Shown here one piece after another: positions 23,915 through 34,893 of a stretch of 64,000 nt of DNA. The notes beneath the pieces were generated by a model. The model saw only the letters and a list, made by a program, of their open reading frames with translations. It was not told the origin of the DNA and ran no database searches. Source of the DNA: Chaetomium olivaceum (lineage: Eukaryota; Ascomycota; Sordariomycetes; Sordariales; Chaetomiaceae); NCBI GenBank assembly GCA_039881045.1, contig JAYWVB010000034.1, forward strand, positions 62,001 through 126,000, given 5' to 3'. The translations under genes were made by a program, and so were the position numbers. Numbering within the stretch: position 1 is the first letter of the stretch; each line of letters starts with the position of its first letter.

Positions 23915-25317
23915 TGTGAAGGGTCAACGCGTTGGGTTGTGAGGAGTCAAGACCACGGGAAATGGTGCTTGATTCGTCTGGAATGTGCGATGCTGGCGAT
24001 GGTGATTATGTGATTCCCAGAACGCTGTGGCTTAGCCCCAGCCTCTGAACTGGCGTTGCCCAGTCTCACGGAAGGACCGACGCCCAAAACACCTCGGCTA
24101 AGCGCCTCGCCTAAAAAGGAATTTTTAAGAGTACCTACCTAATTAGAAGGCAGAGAACCCCTGTTGGACAGCAAGAGTGACAGACTTGAATAGGTAGGCA
24201 TAGACCAATAGAGCTCCCTTTTAAGACGCTCCTTCAGCCCCGAGAAGCCACCAGAACATGGGTTTAGGATTCGAATGGTTAACTATTATTTCTCGGTAAC
24301 TACTCTGATTCTATATCTTTATCTCCTTCATTTCTCTCTTATACTAAACCTCATAGTGGATTCATAGTACGTGAACACTATACGTCTTCTTACGCTTACC
24401 AATTGGCCGAATCAGCCGGTAAGCGCTACCGTCGTCCTAATTCATCATCGTACAGCATCTTAAACTAAGAATGAACTTCGTACCCTAGACCTATCAAATA
24501 TCTAAATATTAGTACCTACTTGCTTAACCTCTCTTTCTACTAATGGTTATATATCTTGCGGCTCATCCACTTCAGGTCGCTCGGTCTCCTCGGTATACGG
24601 ATATTGAAGGATAGAAGGATAGATTTTAGATCTCCAAGATATTCTCAAGTCGCCCCTATTGTGAACTGAGGCCAAGCGACGCAAGCCCGGCCTTCAAACG
24701 ACTGCAAGTTGTACTCAATCCATTCACCATTCATCAGTCGGATAAGGACGCCACAAGCCGTGACGTTGCACACATTAGAGGATACCACAAATTGTGCCCC
24801 TCATCACCCCGTCTCGGTCATGACTTAATACGCTCGCTGCGTTAGAAACAAGATTAGATCAGTCAGTGATCCTAGTGGGCTCGGACAGGAGCGGTTCTTG
24901 CCGCAGTCTATATCTTGGCGGATAATGTTTCCTTTTTTGACTTACATTCGATGCGCGTGTATTGTTCGCACGCGTTCGACTTGACGTCATGTCCCAAAGT
25001 CGGACGACGTCGACGCTCCACTAGGACATAACAAAAATGATGAATCATCGTCCCGATCGTGAAGATGCCGAGGAAAAGTAGGAGATGAAAGAATAGGCGG
25101 TTCTTGGTGTTTTAGGAAATGACTTGTTATCGGTTTCCTACCTACACATGGAAAGAAGTAAAAGGTGGGTGCTTAATATCGTGGATGGTTACTTTTGACA
25201 TGGCATCCAGCGCTCAATTTACATACTTGGATTGTGATATGCTTCAGCTGTATGTACATTTTCCCACGTCTCGAACCGTCCCGACACGTCCCTAACCATA
25301 GTGTAACCGCAAACCAC
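23915..25317. other. AT-rich gene-free block
   Basis: Gene-free interval with an AT-rich core (about 24,110-24,700) rich in TA steps (for example CTATATCTTTATCTCC and ATCTAAATATTAGTACC). No reading frame of interest on either strand. It could be a repeat relic mutated by RIP or plain intergenic DNA; the sequence alone does not decide. Confidence 0.45.
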
Positions 25318-26105
25318 TTACTTAATCTCCACAGCTTTGCCAGGCTTCAACCAGCGGACCTTATCCAACACGCCCTCCGCCTCGAATTCCTTAAATAGCC
25401 CCTCCCCATTCTGTGTAAAGTGGTCCCAAGCCTCGTAGTGCATCGGCACAAGTACATCGGCCTTCAGATCCCGCAACAGACGCGCGGCGCCTGCTTGCCA
25501 TCCATCGTAATCTCCATGTCATCGAAGGTCGCCTTCCCAAGGTTGACCAGCGCCACCGCAACATGGTACTTGTCCGTGATTTTGGCGAGGTCCTCACGGT
25601 AGATGGTATCGCCAGAAAAGTAGACGGCGTTGGGCCTCCCGTCGGGCGCGACACCGAAATCCTCCGTGTGCACCACAAACCCCACACATTCATGCCCCGG
25701 CCAGTGAGTGCACGGCGTGGCCGTGATGTGGAACACCTTTCCCGCGATGCGCACCTCGCGCTCCTGCCAGTCAGCGAAGCCGAGCACGGCGGGCCGCGGC
25801 GCCAGGTTGCGCGCGCCGTCCTGCGTGGTGACGACGTGGCGCCCGTCCAGCAGCCGGCGGCCCAGCTCGTCCAGGTTGTCCGGGTGGTTCTCGTGGCTGA
25901 GGAGTACGGCGTCGATGTGCGGGAGCTGGTCTAGCCGTAGGGCCGGGTCTTCATGGATGCGGAGGGTGTAGCCCGAGACTGGGAACGTGGTGCCTGCCGG
26001 GGAGAAGAATGGGTCGGTGAGGAAGGTGACGCCGTCGATGTCGAGGATGGCGGTGGCCGTCCCGATGTGGGTGATGGTGACTTTGTTGGTGAAGGTGGAG
26101 GACAT
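25318..26105 (-). CDS. Metallo-beta-lactamase-fold hydrolase (frame break near end)
   Basis: Zn-dependent hydrolase of the MBL-fold, UlaG-like group. Start ATG 26105 (MSSTFTNKVTITHIGTATAI); no introns needed. Motifs are FLTDPFFSP near the N-terminus, LLSHENHPDNLDELG (an H-x-N-H-x-DN variant of the usual HxHxDH metal motif), TPCTHWPGHECVGFVV, VYFSGDTIYREDL and LVNLGKATFDD. The frame runs into a stop at 25,464, but a frame one base away continues with RLLRDLKADVLVPMHYEAWD and ends LKPGKAVEIK at 25,318, the expected C-terminus containing the last metal His. One missing base near 25,484-25,492 explains the break. The N-for-H substitution in the first metal motif is notable and may alter metal use. 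About 262 residues if joined. Substrate unknown. Confidence 0.8.
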
Positions 26106-27015
26106 TGTAGGCAGTGTTATTGAATGGTTTGTTTTGATACACGGTAGACAATGGGTGAGCGTGATATTTCTCAACGATGTTGGGAAGGAAAGGGTTTTTA
26201 AAGCTCATGACTTGGGACTTAAGGTGCTCAAGTTGTTGTGCATCTGACATGACTCGTTGCTATGGGTTGTGTAGATTTCAAAGCATATCACACTAAAGAA
26301 AGGCAAATAGTGGCAAATACCGCAGTCCGAGTGTAGAGATAGATTCAATGATTGGTAATAATATAGACGGCGATCTGAGGTTTCCGCCTCTTGCCCAGAG
26401 TTGAAACCCAGCCGGTGGCTCCGAAGGAGAGCTTAACGGCGTGTTAATCTCCTGGTACGTGTTATTACGTAGTTGAAAGAGCTGTGGCGAATCAGACGAT
26501 TGGGCAGTTCAACAAAATCAACTCGAGTTGGTCATGTAAGTTCATCTGGAACCTGGGCGCTATACCCTATGAAGCTTCAAAACCCGCCAAGACACCAGCC
26601 CCTGGTTCCATCATGGGGAAAGGTCGCCGAACTGGGTCCGTTTTAAGAGAGAGCAACCCCGGCTCACCGGCTTCACGAATAAGTTCCCACTTCCGTAGAT
26701 TTATAAAAGACATGGAATACATGAGATTATGGATCTAGATTCTCAGAGAAATGATATTTGTCAGCTCCAAAATGATAACCCACCATAGCTTCCTGGGATA
26801 CACCTTAGTTTGAAACCTTGGACTCGTCAGGCATGCTTTCTTTGAGATTCTCTATCTCGGCATTCGGCATAAGACAACCCTAGAGTATATGCGAGGATCT
26901 CAGGCCTCCATGGTTGTAAATAGTTCACAATATATGTATCTTCTCTTCCAGGAAACCCTCAACACTACCACGAATAACACACCGTCGCCTGGCCTGACCG
27001 TCGGAATAACCGACT
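26106..27015. other. Divergent intergenic region
   Basis: About 0.9 kb between divergently transcribed hydrolase and transporter genes, AT-rich in parts; it holds both promoters. No further gene is supported. Confidence 0.5.
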
Positions 27016-28562
27016 ATGGACAACTCTCACATTCGTAATGGGCGGCATAACCCTTCGCTGGACGAGGCCAGACAGACGCCAGAGGAACGGTCGACAGACT
27101 ACGAGGCACATCTACCACCAACTCAACCCGGGTTGTTGATCTCGGTTGTGCCAAGTATGACCACAATTGCGGAACATCCATCTTCGGCTTTTGTGACTGG
27201 CACACCCCCAGACGGCGGCTGGGCAGCTTGGATGTCTGGTAAGTCTCACCTCAACGACGCTTCTCCACAAATCTAACATTCCACCTTTCATAGTCCTGTC
27301 CGGATTCCTCGCCATCATGAACACATGGTTCGACCCACCCCTCTTCCACCTACCTGAAATCCAACTAACCCAAACCCAGGGGCCTCGTCATTTCCTTCGG
27401 CGTCTTCCAAACATACCACGTCTCGAACCTGCACCGCCCTCCATCCGACATTTCCTGGATCGGCTCCATCGCCGTCTTCCTCCTCTTCTTTGGCGGCATC
27501 GTCAGCGGCCGCCTCACTGACGCCGGCTACTTCCTCAGTACCATTATTACCGGTTCCGTCCTCATCGTGCTGGGTACCTTCATGACCTCGCTCAGCTCGA
27601 CGTACTGGCAGCTCGTGCTTGCGCAGGGCTTGTGCGTGGGGCTGGGCAACGGCTTGTTGCTCACGCCCGTGAACGCCGTTATTGCGACATATTTTAGCAC
27701 GAAGCTACCGCTGGTTATGGGTATTGCGGCGTCGGGCAGCGTCACGGGTGGGCTGATCTACCCGAGCATGGCGAGAACGTTGCTGGGGAGGGTTGGATTT
27801 GGGTGGACCATGCGCGCGATCGGGTTCATACAACTAGGTACCCTGGCAGTGGCGGTGGCGGTTATTAGGCCGCGGCTGGCGCCTCAATGGACTGGAAAGC
27901 TTCTAGATTTGAGTGCATTTCGGGAACCGCAGTTTGTCTTGATGACAGTCGGTTGCTTCCTGGTTAGTCCCTTATGATTATCCCGTTTCAATTCACCAGA
28001 GAGAAGTTTGCTGAGACAAGAACAGGCTTTTCTGGGCGTTTTTGTCCCCTTCTTCTACCTGTCTTCCTACGCGAGGAGCGTTCGGGGAATGGCGTACACC
28101 GAGTCGCTGGACCTACTGCTAGTTCTCAACGGAGTAGGGTTCATTGGCCGGCTGCTACCTGGATTTATTGCGCGTTATGTCGGCACGCTAAACGTCTTCC
28201 TTCCGTCACTGTTCTTGTCCGCGGTGTCAATGTACGCGTGGATCGCGGTGCACTCGACCCCCGGACTGTATGCTTGGACCTCATTTTACAGCATATTTGT
28301 TGGGGGCGTCCAGTCGCTGCTCCCTGCGGCGATATCCGTTTTGAACCCAGACCTTCAGAAACTGGGGTCTCGGATGGGAATCATATTTGCGGCGGTGGGA
28401 ATAGGGGCGCTTATTGGTTCGCCCATAGCTGGAATTTTGATATCAGAGGCTGGCGGCTCGTACGTAGGGGCGCAGGCATACTCGGGGAGCAGTTTGGTAG
28501 TCGGGGCCTTGCTGATCCTCGCAGCACAACCGGTGGGGAGGAGGAGTAAGAAGATCGTGTAG
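27016..28562 (+). CDS. MFS transporter, monocarboxylate/MCH type
   Basis: Major facilitator superfamily permease of the fungal monocarboxylate-transporter-like group (MCH family, which includes the riboflavin carrier Mch5). Start ATG 27016. The N-terminal soluble tail ends in the family signature PPDGGWAAWMS, followed by the first membrane helix. Four exons: the first ends at the GTAAGTC near 27,240, a short one (VLSGFLAIMNTW), a long one carrying GLVISFGVFQTYHVSNL, WIGSIAVFLLFFGGIVSGRL and GLCVGLGNGLLLTPVNAVI, and a last one (AFLGVFVPFFYLSSYAR to GRRSKKIV) after the GTTAGT intron at 27,963. The second intron uses a weak GTTCGA donor. About 12 hydrophobic segments can be counted. Complete with no frame break. 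Substrate cannot be read from sequence. Confidence 0.88.
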
Positions 28563-28940
28563 GATGAGTAAGATACGTGGGTTTTGTGGTAAGAGCGGAT
28601 ACCTTTAGTACCGGCCAGTTAAGCGGTGAGGGTGCTGGAAAACAAAACAGAACGGAACCGTTAGACTAACAAAAAGATAACTTGCAAGTTCCACATTTAT
28701 TCGAGAACCCGTCTTTGATCATGAGCTTGTCAAACGTAGCCGATACTGCTATCAAGCCCCCAAGGATGTAGAGAGGGGACTGTCACCCTGCCGTACATGG
28801 GTAGTATGAGTATACAGCCGCCGGCCGGCATTGCGACAGTTGATTTATTTCCATGTCCCATCGCCCTTATATACCTAGGCATCTCGGCCTACCGCGCGAG
28901 TGAACTGGGATTGTTGATGGTTTTGAGTTATAAAAGAGCC
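28563..28940. other. Spacer to retrotransposon
   Basis: Short intergenic stretch ending in the GAGCC target site of the LTR element. Nothing else recognised. Confidence 0.4.
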
Positions 28941-29206
28941 TGTAACGGGCTGTGCCCGAGGTGGGCCTCGGTAACCCTCGGCCAGCTCACGTACAAGCAC
29001 GGTCCACCGAACCCCTGGATGAAGCTATTCCCAGTTGCCCCACAGCACACCGAACATTCTAGCAATGCGCTCGGGCCACCGCACTCACGATCATAAAGCA
29101 GCCCCACGAGCTGCCAGACTCTCTCATCTTTCCTTTTCTTCTTCAAGCTTAGTGTACTCGTAGAGTCGTCACCAGCTAGTTGCAATATACTCCTGGGACC
29201 GTTACA
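28941..29206 (+). repeat. 5' LTR
   Basis: 266 bp, begins TGTAACGG and ends CCGTTACA, so the short inverted ends are eight bases long. It contains CATAAAGCAGCC near 29,092 as a possible TATA-like promoter element. The direct copy is at 34,894-35,159. Confidence 0.95.
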
Positions 29207-29207
29207 T

Positions 29208-29219
29208 TACACTAAGCTT
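29208..29219 (+). promoter_or_regulatory. Self-priming primer binding site
   Basis: The 12 bases TACACTAAGCTT start two bases after the 5' LTR. They are the exact reverse complement of AAGCTTAGTGTA inside the LTR (29,145-29,156), rather than of a tRNA 3' end that I can recognise. This is the arrangement of Tf1/sushi-type elements, in which the 5' end of the transcript folds back to prime reverse transcription. Confidence 0.75.
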
Positions 29220-29686
29220 CCTTCTTCTGTTGTTGATTTCAGAGAAGGTCTGTGTCGTCAACGAGGCGGCAAGACACCCACGGTTCAACGAGACATTAGC
29301 GAAAGCCCTTGCATCGAGCGAGGCACTACGGTTCCGCAAGACACCGGCGAGATCGACCGGTTGAGCGAAGAGCAAGATACCGGCACCAACCGGTTGAGCT
29401 AACGAAGCAACTCCTGTCCTCCTCACGTGGACAGTCGAGAACGAAGAGGCTCGCGTTGTCAACGAGGCAACGGAGTAACACCCGGGCTGTGAGCTTCGGC
29501 GGCACAGGAGGGTAACGAATCCCACATTTCCAACCGTTACGTCACAAGGGCGAAAATCTCGTGCCCAAGGGAGCCGAGTAGCCAGACACGACCGGAACAC
29601 GACGAGAAGTCCTCCATTGAGCGAGGCACACCACGAACGAGACCTAGAGGTATAGCATCCCTAGCTCAACAAACATCCCGGACAGG

Positions 29687-30940
29687 ATGTCCGGAAACGA
29701 CGACGCAATGACGGACGGACAGGAGACTTCCCAGTTGGCTCGGCTGGTGCAGCTCCTCACCACGCAGCTGGAGACGATCCAAACCGGACAGTCGGAACAG
29801 ACCCGGCGGTTCGCTGAGATGGAAGCGCGCCAAGCCCAAGAACGAGAGGAAAACCAGGCGCACATCAAAGCCCTACAAGCGAGTCTTGCCTCTCTCCGCA
29901 CAACTCCAGGAGGAAATACCCCGCGATCACCTTTGCCAGCCGACCTAGCTCCCCAAGCGCCTCTACCCCCACCTGCAATGCCCGCGTCAACTGGTCAGAC
30001 AAAAAAAAGACCGACGTTGCCAGACCCTCCTCGTTTCGATGGGACCCGGAGGAAATTCCGTACATGGAAGCAAGAGATGGAAAGTAAGCTGGAGGCCGAC
30101 GGTCCAGCAATCGGGACTGAAAGGGATCAGTTCTCCTACATCTTTGCCCGTCTCACAGACGGACCCCAGGCAATGGCTGCAGCCTTTTATGAACATTGCA
30201 AACAGAACGGAACTACCGAGCCTTTCGAGTTTTTACGCTACCTGGCTACCTGCTACTCGGACCCAAACCTCTCCCAGAAGGCCCTTGACAGGCTGGGTTC
30301 GATGACCCAAGGAGACAGAGAGTCGTTTGCTTCATTCTTGCCCAAATTTGAAAAGGAGCTAGCCGATGCGGGTGGAGCTGGCTGGACATCGGCGGTCAAG
30401 ATCAGCTATCTCAAGAAGTCACTCAACAAGGAAATGCGGAAGGAGCTCAAGAGCCAGCTCAATATGCCCGAGGAGTACCATAAATATGTACGCGCTCTCC
30501 ACGACCTGGGCGCCAACCTTGACGAGTTCCGCGTTTTCTCCCAGCGGCAGAGCTCCTGGCAGAACGCCCAGAGAGAGGCCCAAGCCAGAGCTAAAACGCC
30601 CCCTCCCCGCGCCGTTTCCCCGGACGCGATGGACTGGGAGCCTACGAAGATCAGCAAGGCAGTCCAGCGCCAGAACAAGGAATTAGCAGGCAAACGAGCG
30701 AAGTGGGTCGATGAGAGGGAGATGGCGCTGCGCCGTAAGGAAAAACGATGTCTACGTTGTGGTAGGGACGGCTGCTGGGTTTCGGAATGCCCTCTCCTCC
30801 CCCCAAAGCGTCCCGACCTCCCAGCCCGAGCGCAGGTGAAAAGATCGCAACCCAGGCTCCCTAAAATCGAAGACTTAGTTGATGTGGATGACAGCTCATC
30901 TGAGCAGATGACGTCGGACGACGAAGAGTTAAAAGAGTAG
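29687..30940 (+). CDS. gag: Retrotransposon Gag
   Basis: Structural capsid protein of the element, 417 residues. Start ATG 29687 (MSGNDDAMTDGQETSQ). An N-terminal coiled-coil-like region (residues 15-70, Q/E/R rich) precedes a Pro-rich linker and the capsid core (PDPPRFDGTRRKFRTWKQEM, LTDGPQAMAAAFYE, FASFLPKFEKELADAGG), typical of Ty3-type fungal Gag. The C-terminal knuckle reads CLRCGRDGCWVSEC, spacing CX2CX4CX4C, so Cys occupies the place of the usual His. Gag ends at TAG 30,938-30,940, whose last base begins a perfect hairpin. Confidence 0.92.
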   Translation: MSGNDDAMTDGQETSQLARLVQLLTTQLETIQTGQSEQTRRFAEMEARQAQEREENQAHIKALQASLASLRTTPGGNTPRSPLPADLAPQAPLPPPAMPASTGQTKKRPTLPDPPRFDGTRRKFRTWKQEMESKLEADGPAIGTERDQFSYIFARLTDGPQAMAAAFYEHCKQNGTTEPFEFLRYLATCYSDPNLSQKALDRLGSMTQGDRESFASFLPKFEKELADAGGAGWTSAVKISYLKKSLNKEMRKELKSQLNMPEEYHKYVRALHDLGANLDEFRVFSQRQSSWQNAQREAQARAKTPPPRAVSPDAMDWEPTKISKAVQRQNKELAGKRAKWVDEREMALRRKEKRCLRCGRDGCWVSECPLLPPKRPDLPARAQVKRSQPRLPKIEDLVDVDDSSSEQMTSDDEELKE

Positions 30941-30967
30941 CTCCTGGTAAAAGTCGTCACCAGGAGC
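30929..30967 (+). promoter_or_regulatory. Candidate -1 frameshift signal at gag-pol junction
   Basis: The gag codons TTA AAA are followed by a 5-nt spacer and a perfect 9-bp hairpin: GCTCCTGGT (30,940-30,948), a 10-nt loop, ACCAGGAGC (30,959-30,967). The protease frame is -1 relative to gag and stays open across the gag stop. Geometry fits programmed -1 frameshifting, although TTAAAAG is not a textbook slippery heptamer; stop-and-restart at a downstream ATG (31,009) is an alternative. Confidence 0.5.
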
Positions 30968-33900
30968 ATTTGGAGGCGGTACGAGAGTGGAAGCGCGTGG
31001 AAAAGGAGATGGACGGCGAGCCTTTTTATGTTAATTTCGGTGTCAATGGAATTCATTACACCAAGGCCCTTGTAGACAGTGGATGCCTCTGTTTCGCCAC
31101 CATCAGCCTTTCACTTGCTAAACGCTTACGCCTCCCGCGCATCCCCATCACCCCCCGTGACCTCGACCAAGTCAACGTCTTAGTGAAGGAAGCTATCACA
31201 CACGTTGCCTACGCAGACACCGACATCGACGGACACAAGAGAAGGCGGGTTTTCTTCTACGTTATCCCTGACCAAGGGGACGACGTCATCATCGGTCGGC
31301 CATGGATGGACGCTGATGAGATGGAATTGGCCCCCACGAGGGGGGAACTCTACATCGGCACGTCTGGCTTAGCGGTCAAAGAACGCAGTCACAAAAGGAG
31401 ATCGACTTCCCAGTCAAGGGACAGACGGCGGGCATTTTTAAAGCACTGGTCAGGAGGATCCGAAGTACTCACCCTGGTAAGAGGGGGCCTGCTCAGGTGT
31501 TCGCAGCAAGTTTGGCAGATATCGAGAAGGCACTCGCCCCAAAGAAACACAGCGACCCCCGCCAGAAGCTGCCAGAGCATTACCATGACTTCCTTCCACT
31601 ATTCAACAGGGGGCAAGCCGACCAGCTACCTCCCCACCGGCCAGGTATCGACCATGAAATTACACTGGAGAAGGACACGAACGGCGCCGACAAAGCTCCT
31701 CCCTGGGGACCGCTGTACGGTATGTCGAGAGAAGAGCTGATCGTCTTACGGAAGACCCTGACAGAGCTCCTCGACAAGAACTTCATCAGAGCGAGCAGCT
31801 CCCCAGCGTCCGCGCCAGTGCTGTTCGTCAGGAAACCAGGTGGTGGTCTTCGTTTCTGTGTCGACTATCGGGGTCTGAATGCCATCACCCGCAAGGATAG
31901 GTACCCGCTACCTTTGATTGGCGAGACATTGCGATCCTTGTCGAAAGCAAAGTGGTTCACGAAGCTGGACGTGATTGCTGCCTTCCACAAAATCCGCATC
32001 AAAGAAGGAGAAGAGTGGAAGACAGCCTTTCGCACGAGGTATGGGCTCTATGAGTGGCTGGTTACTCCTTTCGGCTTGACCGGCGCGCCAGCCACTTTCC
32101 AACGATACATCAACAACACGCTTCGCGAGTTCCTCGACGAATTTTGCTCGGCCTTCATCGATGATATCCTTATCTATTCGGATGGCTCTCTAGCAGACCA
32201 TAGAAAGAAGGTCCGGATGGTCTTGAAAAGACTCCAAGATGCAGGGTTGCAGATTGACATCGATAAGTGTGAATTCGAGGCCAAGAGCGTCAAGTATTTG
32301 GGTTTCATCGTTGACGCCGGAAAGGGGATCCGAGTTGATCCGGAAAAGATCAAGGCGGTTGCGTCGTGGGAGCGCCCAAGGACCGTCAAGGGAGTACGCG
32401 GGTTCATTGGATTTGCCAACTACTATCGGGAGTTTGTACCAAACTTCTCGACCGTAGCGATGCCGCTCATCGCTCTGACCAAGAAAGGAGCCCTCTTTCT
32501 CTGGACGGATCAGTGTGAAGAAGCCTTCAAAGAGCTGAAGAAGCTATTGATCAGCGCACCGATCCTTGCACAATGGGACCCGGACCGGAAGACAATTGTG
32601 GAAACGGACTCGTCGGGGTACGCGATCGGAGGAGCCCTGTCTCAGTACGACGATGAGGGGGTCCTTCGCCCAGTGGCGTTCTTTTCGAAGAAGAACAACT
32701 CGGCAGAGTCGAACTACCCAATCCACGACAAGGAGCTTCTAGCTGTGATACGGTGCCTGGAACAGTGGGACGCCGAGTTGCGAAGCGTGCCGTCATTCGA
32801 GATCTGGACCGACCACAAGAACCTGAGTACTTCCAGAAGAAGCGCCAACTCAGTGAGCGGCAGGTCCGCTGGGCTGAGATACTCGCCCGATACAACTTCT
32901 CGTTGACGTACCGGCCGGGAAAACAGGCCGTGGTTCCTGACGCCCTGTCTAGAAGAGAGCAAGATATGCCCCAGAACGCCGATGATGAGCGGCTCACGGG
33001 CCGCTGTTTCCAGTTATTGAAGGCTGCGAGAGGCAGAGCACTCCGCGTCAACCGCGGTGCCGCGGTGATGGTTCGAACTGGTTTTGTCAAGAACGGCGAC
33101 CAGGACGGAGGAACAGACGATGAGGCAGACAAGTCGGATCCACCGGAGAACCCATTCGCCGACGCCCCGTTGAAGGACCTCTGGAATCAGGGGCTGGAGG
33201 CAAACAACCGCTATTGGCTCATTCGGAAAATGGTTCTTGATGGCGAACGTCAGTTTCCTAGCCAGTGGGGGTTGCCCATCTCAATATCCGAGTGTTCTAT
33301 CGACGAAGGAAAGCGGCTATGTTGGCGGGACCGCATTTGGATCCCCTACTTGGAGCCCCTACGTACTCGGATAATCCAGGAGACCCACGACTCGACGCTC
33401 GCCGGCCACCCAGGGAGAGATCTCACCAAGTCCCTTGTCAGTCGGAAGTACACGTGGCCGGGGCTCAGTCAAGATGTCCGGAGGTTCGTCCGAAACTGCA
33501 ACGTCTGCGGGCGAACGGCTGTCTGGCGTGAGAAGAAGCGAGGACTGCTCAAACCTCTGCCCATCCCCGAGCGGATGTGGTCGGAAATCTCGGTAGACTT
33601 CGTCACCGACTTGCCTCCCTCCGGTCCAGACCAAGCGACGAACATCATGGTGATTACGGAAAGACTGTTCAAAAATGTGATTTTCGAGCGGATGGCTTCA
33701 ACCACCACAGAGGCCGTGGCAGAACGCCTGGTGGACTCCCTGATACGACATCACGGTTTCCCGCGCGCGATCGTTTCAGACCGAGGGCCGCAGTTTGTGA
33801 GCTTGATGTGGAAACGGATCTGTGAACTGCTCAAAATTACGCGGAGATTGTCGACGGCGTACCATCCAGAGACAGACGGAGCAACAGAACGGATGAATCA

Positions 33901-34858
33901 GGAGATCGAACATTACCTCCGTTGCTACACCACGTATTGGCAAGACGACTGGGCTGACATGCTTCCGACTGGGATGCTGGCTATCAACAACCGTGACGCA
34001 ACGTCAACAGGGATCAGCCCATTCTTCGCATCACACGGGTACCACGTTGACCTCGTGGATTTCGCCGACGACAAGGAAGGGGAGGAACCCCTCCGCACAG
34101 AGGGGCAGTCGCCGGTAGCCAAAGGAGAAGCGTTCGTCGCGCGACTGAGAGAGGCCACAGCGTTCGCCCAAGCAGCGATGGCATCCGCACAAGAGCGGCA
34201 GGAGGAGTACGCCAACCAGGCACGACAGGCCGCAGAGCAGTTCCACGTGGGAGACAAAGTCTGGTTGAGGCTAAAGAATGTCAAGACCACTAGGCCTTCG
34301 AAGAAGCTCGACTGGCTCAACGCCAAGTACGAGATTACCGAGGTGATCAGCTCGCATGCCTACCGGCTGAACACGCCCCCCGGAATACACTCCGTCTTTC
34401 ACGTCTCTATGTTGAAGAGAGCCGCCGACGACCCATTACCGTCGCAGGTTCAGGACGACACGCAGCCCCCAGCCATCATCGCTGAAGACACTGGGGAACA
34501 GGAGTGGCTCATCGAGGAGATTCTCGAGGCGAGACAAAGAGGGAGGGGCCACCAAGTGCTGGTTAAGTGGGCAGGTTATGTCCAACCAACCTGGGAGCCA
34601 TTGAGCGCCTTTCTAGACACGGCAGCGCTGGACAAGTTTGAGGCAGAGCACGGGAAGATCACGCAGGACCTTGATCAGGACCAGAATAGAAGATACCCGG
34701 TCGAAGAAATCCTCGAGGTTAGGAAGAGAGGGAGGGGCAAACAAGTCCTAGTCAAGTGGACAGGCTATTCACAGCCTACATGGGAACCCCTAGCGAACTT
34801 CTTGGAAACGGATGCTCTAGCCAGGTTCGAGGCTGCTCATGGGAAGATTAGGGACTAA
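30941..34858 (+). CDS. pol: Retrotransposon Pol: PR, RT, RNase H, IN, two chromodomains
   Basis: Polyprotein in three frames. Protease: ALVDSGCLCFATIS (DSG active site, about 31,069) and VIIGRPWMD. The frame then changes at the A4 run 31,393-31,396. Reverse transcriptase: FCVDYRGLNAIT, KLDVIAAFHKIRI, TPFGLTGAPATFQ and catalytic FIDDILIY (about 32,155). RNase H: ETDSSGYAIGGALSQYD and YPIHDKELLAVI. A second one-base break near 32,825 (DHKNL followed by a shift) leads to EYFQKKRQLSERQ and the tether region. Integrase: zinc H-H-C-C (QETHDSTLAGHPG, NCNVCG), D-D-E residues in SVDFVTDLPP, IVSDRGPQFVS and HPETDGATERMNQEIE, and the GPY/F-type module (VHFHVSML-like, HSVFHVSMLKRA). The C-terminus has two chromodomains (about 34,498-34,660 and 34,690-34,855). 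One added base at each break would give a continuous reading. Confidence 0.9.
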
Positions 34859-34867
34859 CAAAACCTC

Positions 34868-34890
34868 GAGGAGGAGGTGGAGGAGGGGGG
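34868..34890 (+). other. Polypurine tract
   Basis: The GAGGAGGAGGTGGAGGAGGG-type purine run lies immediately 5' of the 3' LTR, where plus-strand DNA synthesis is primed in LTR elements. Confidence 0.7.
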
Positions 34891-34893
34891 TAA

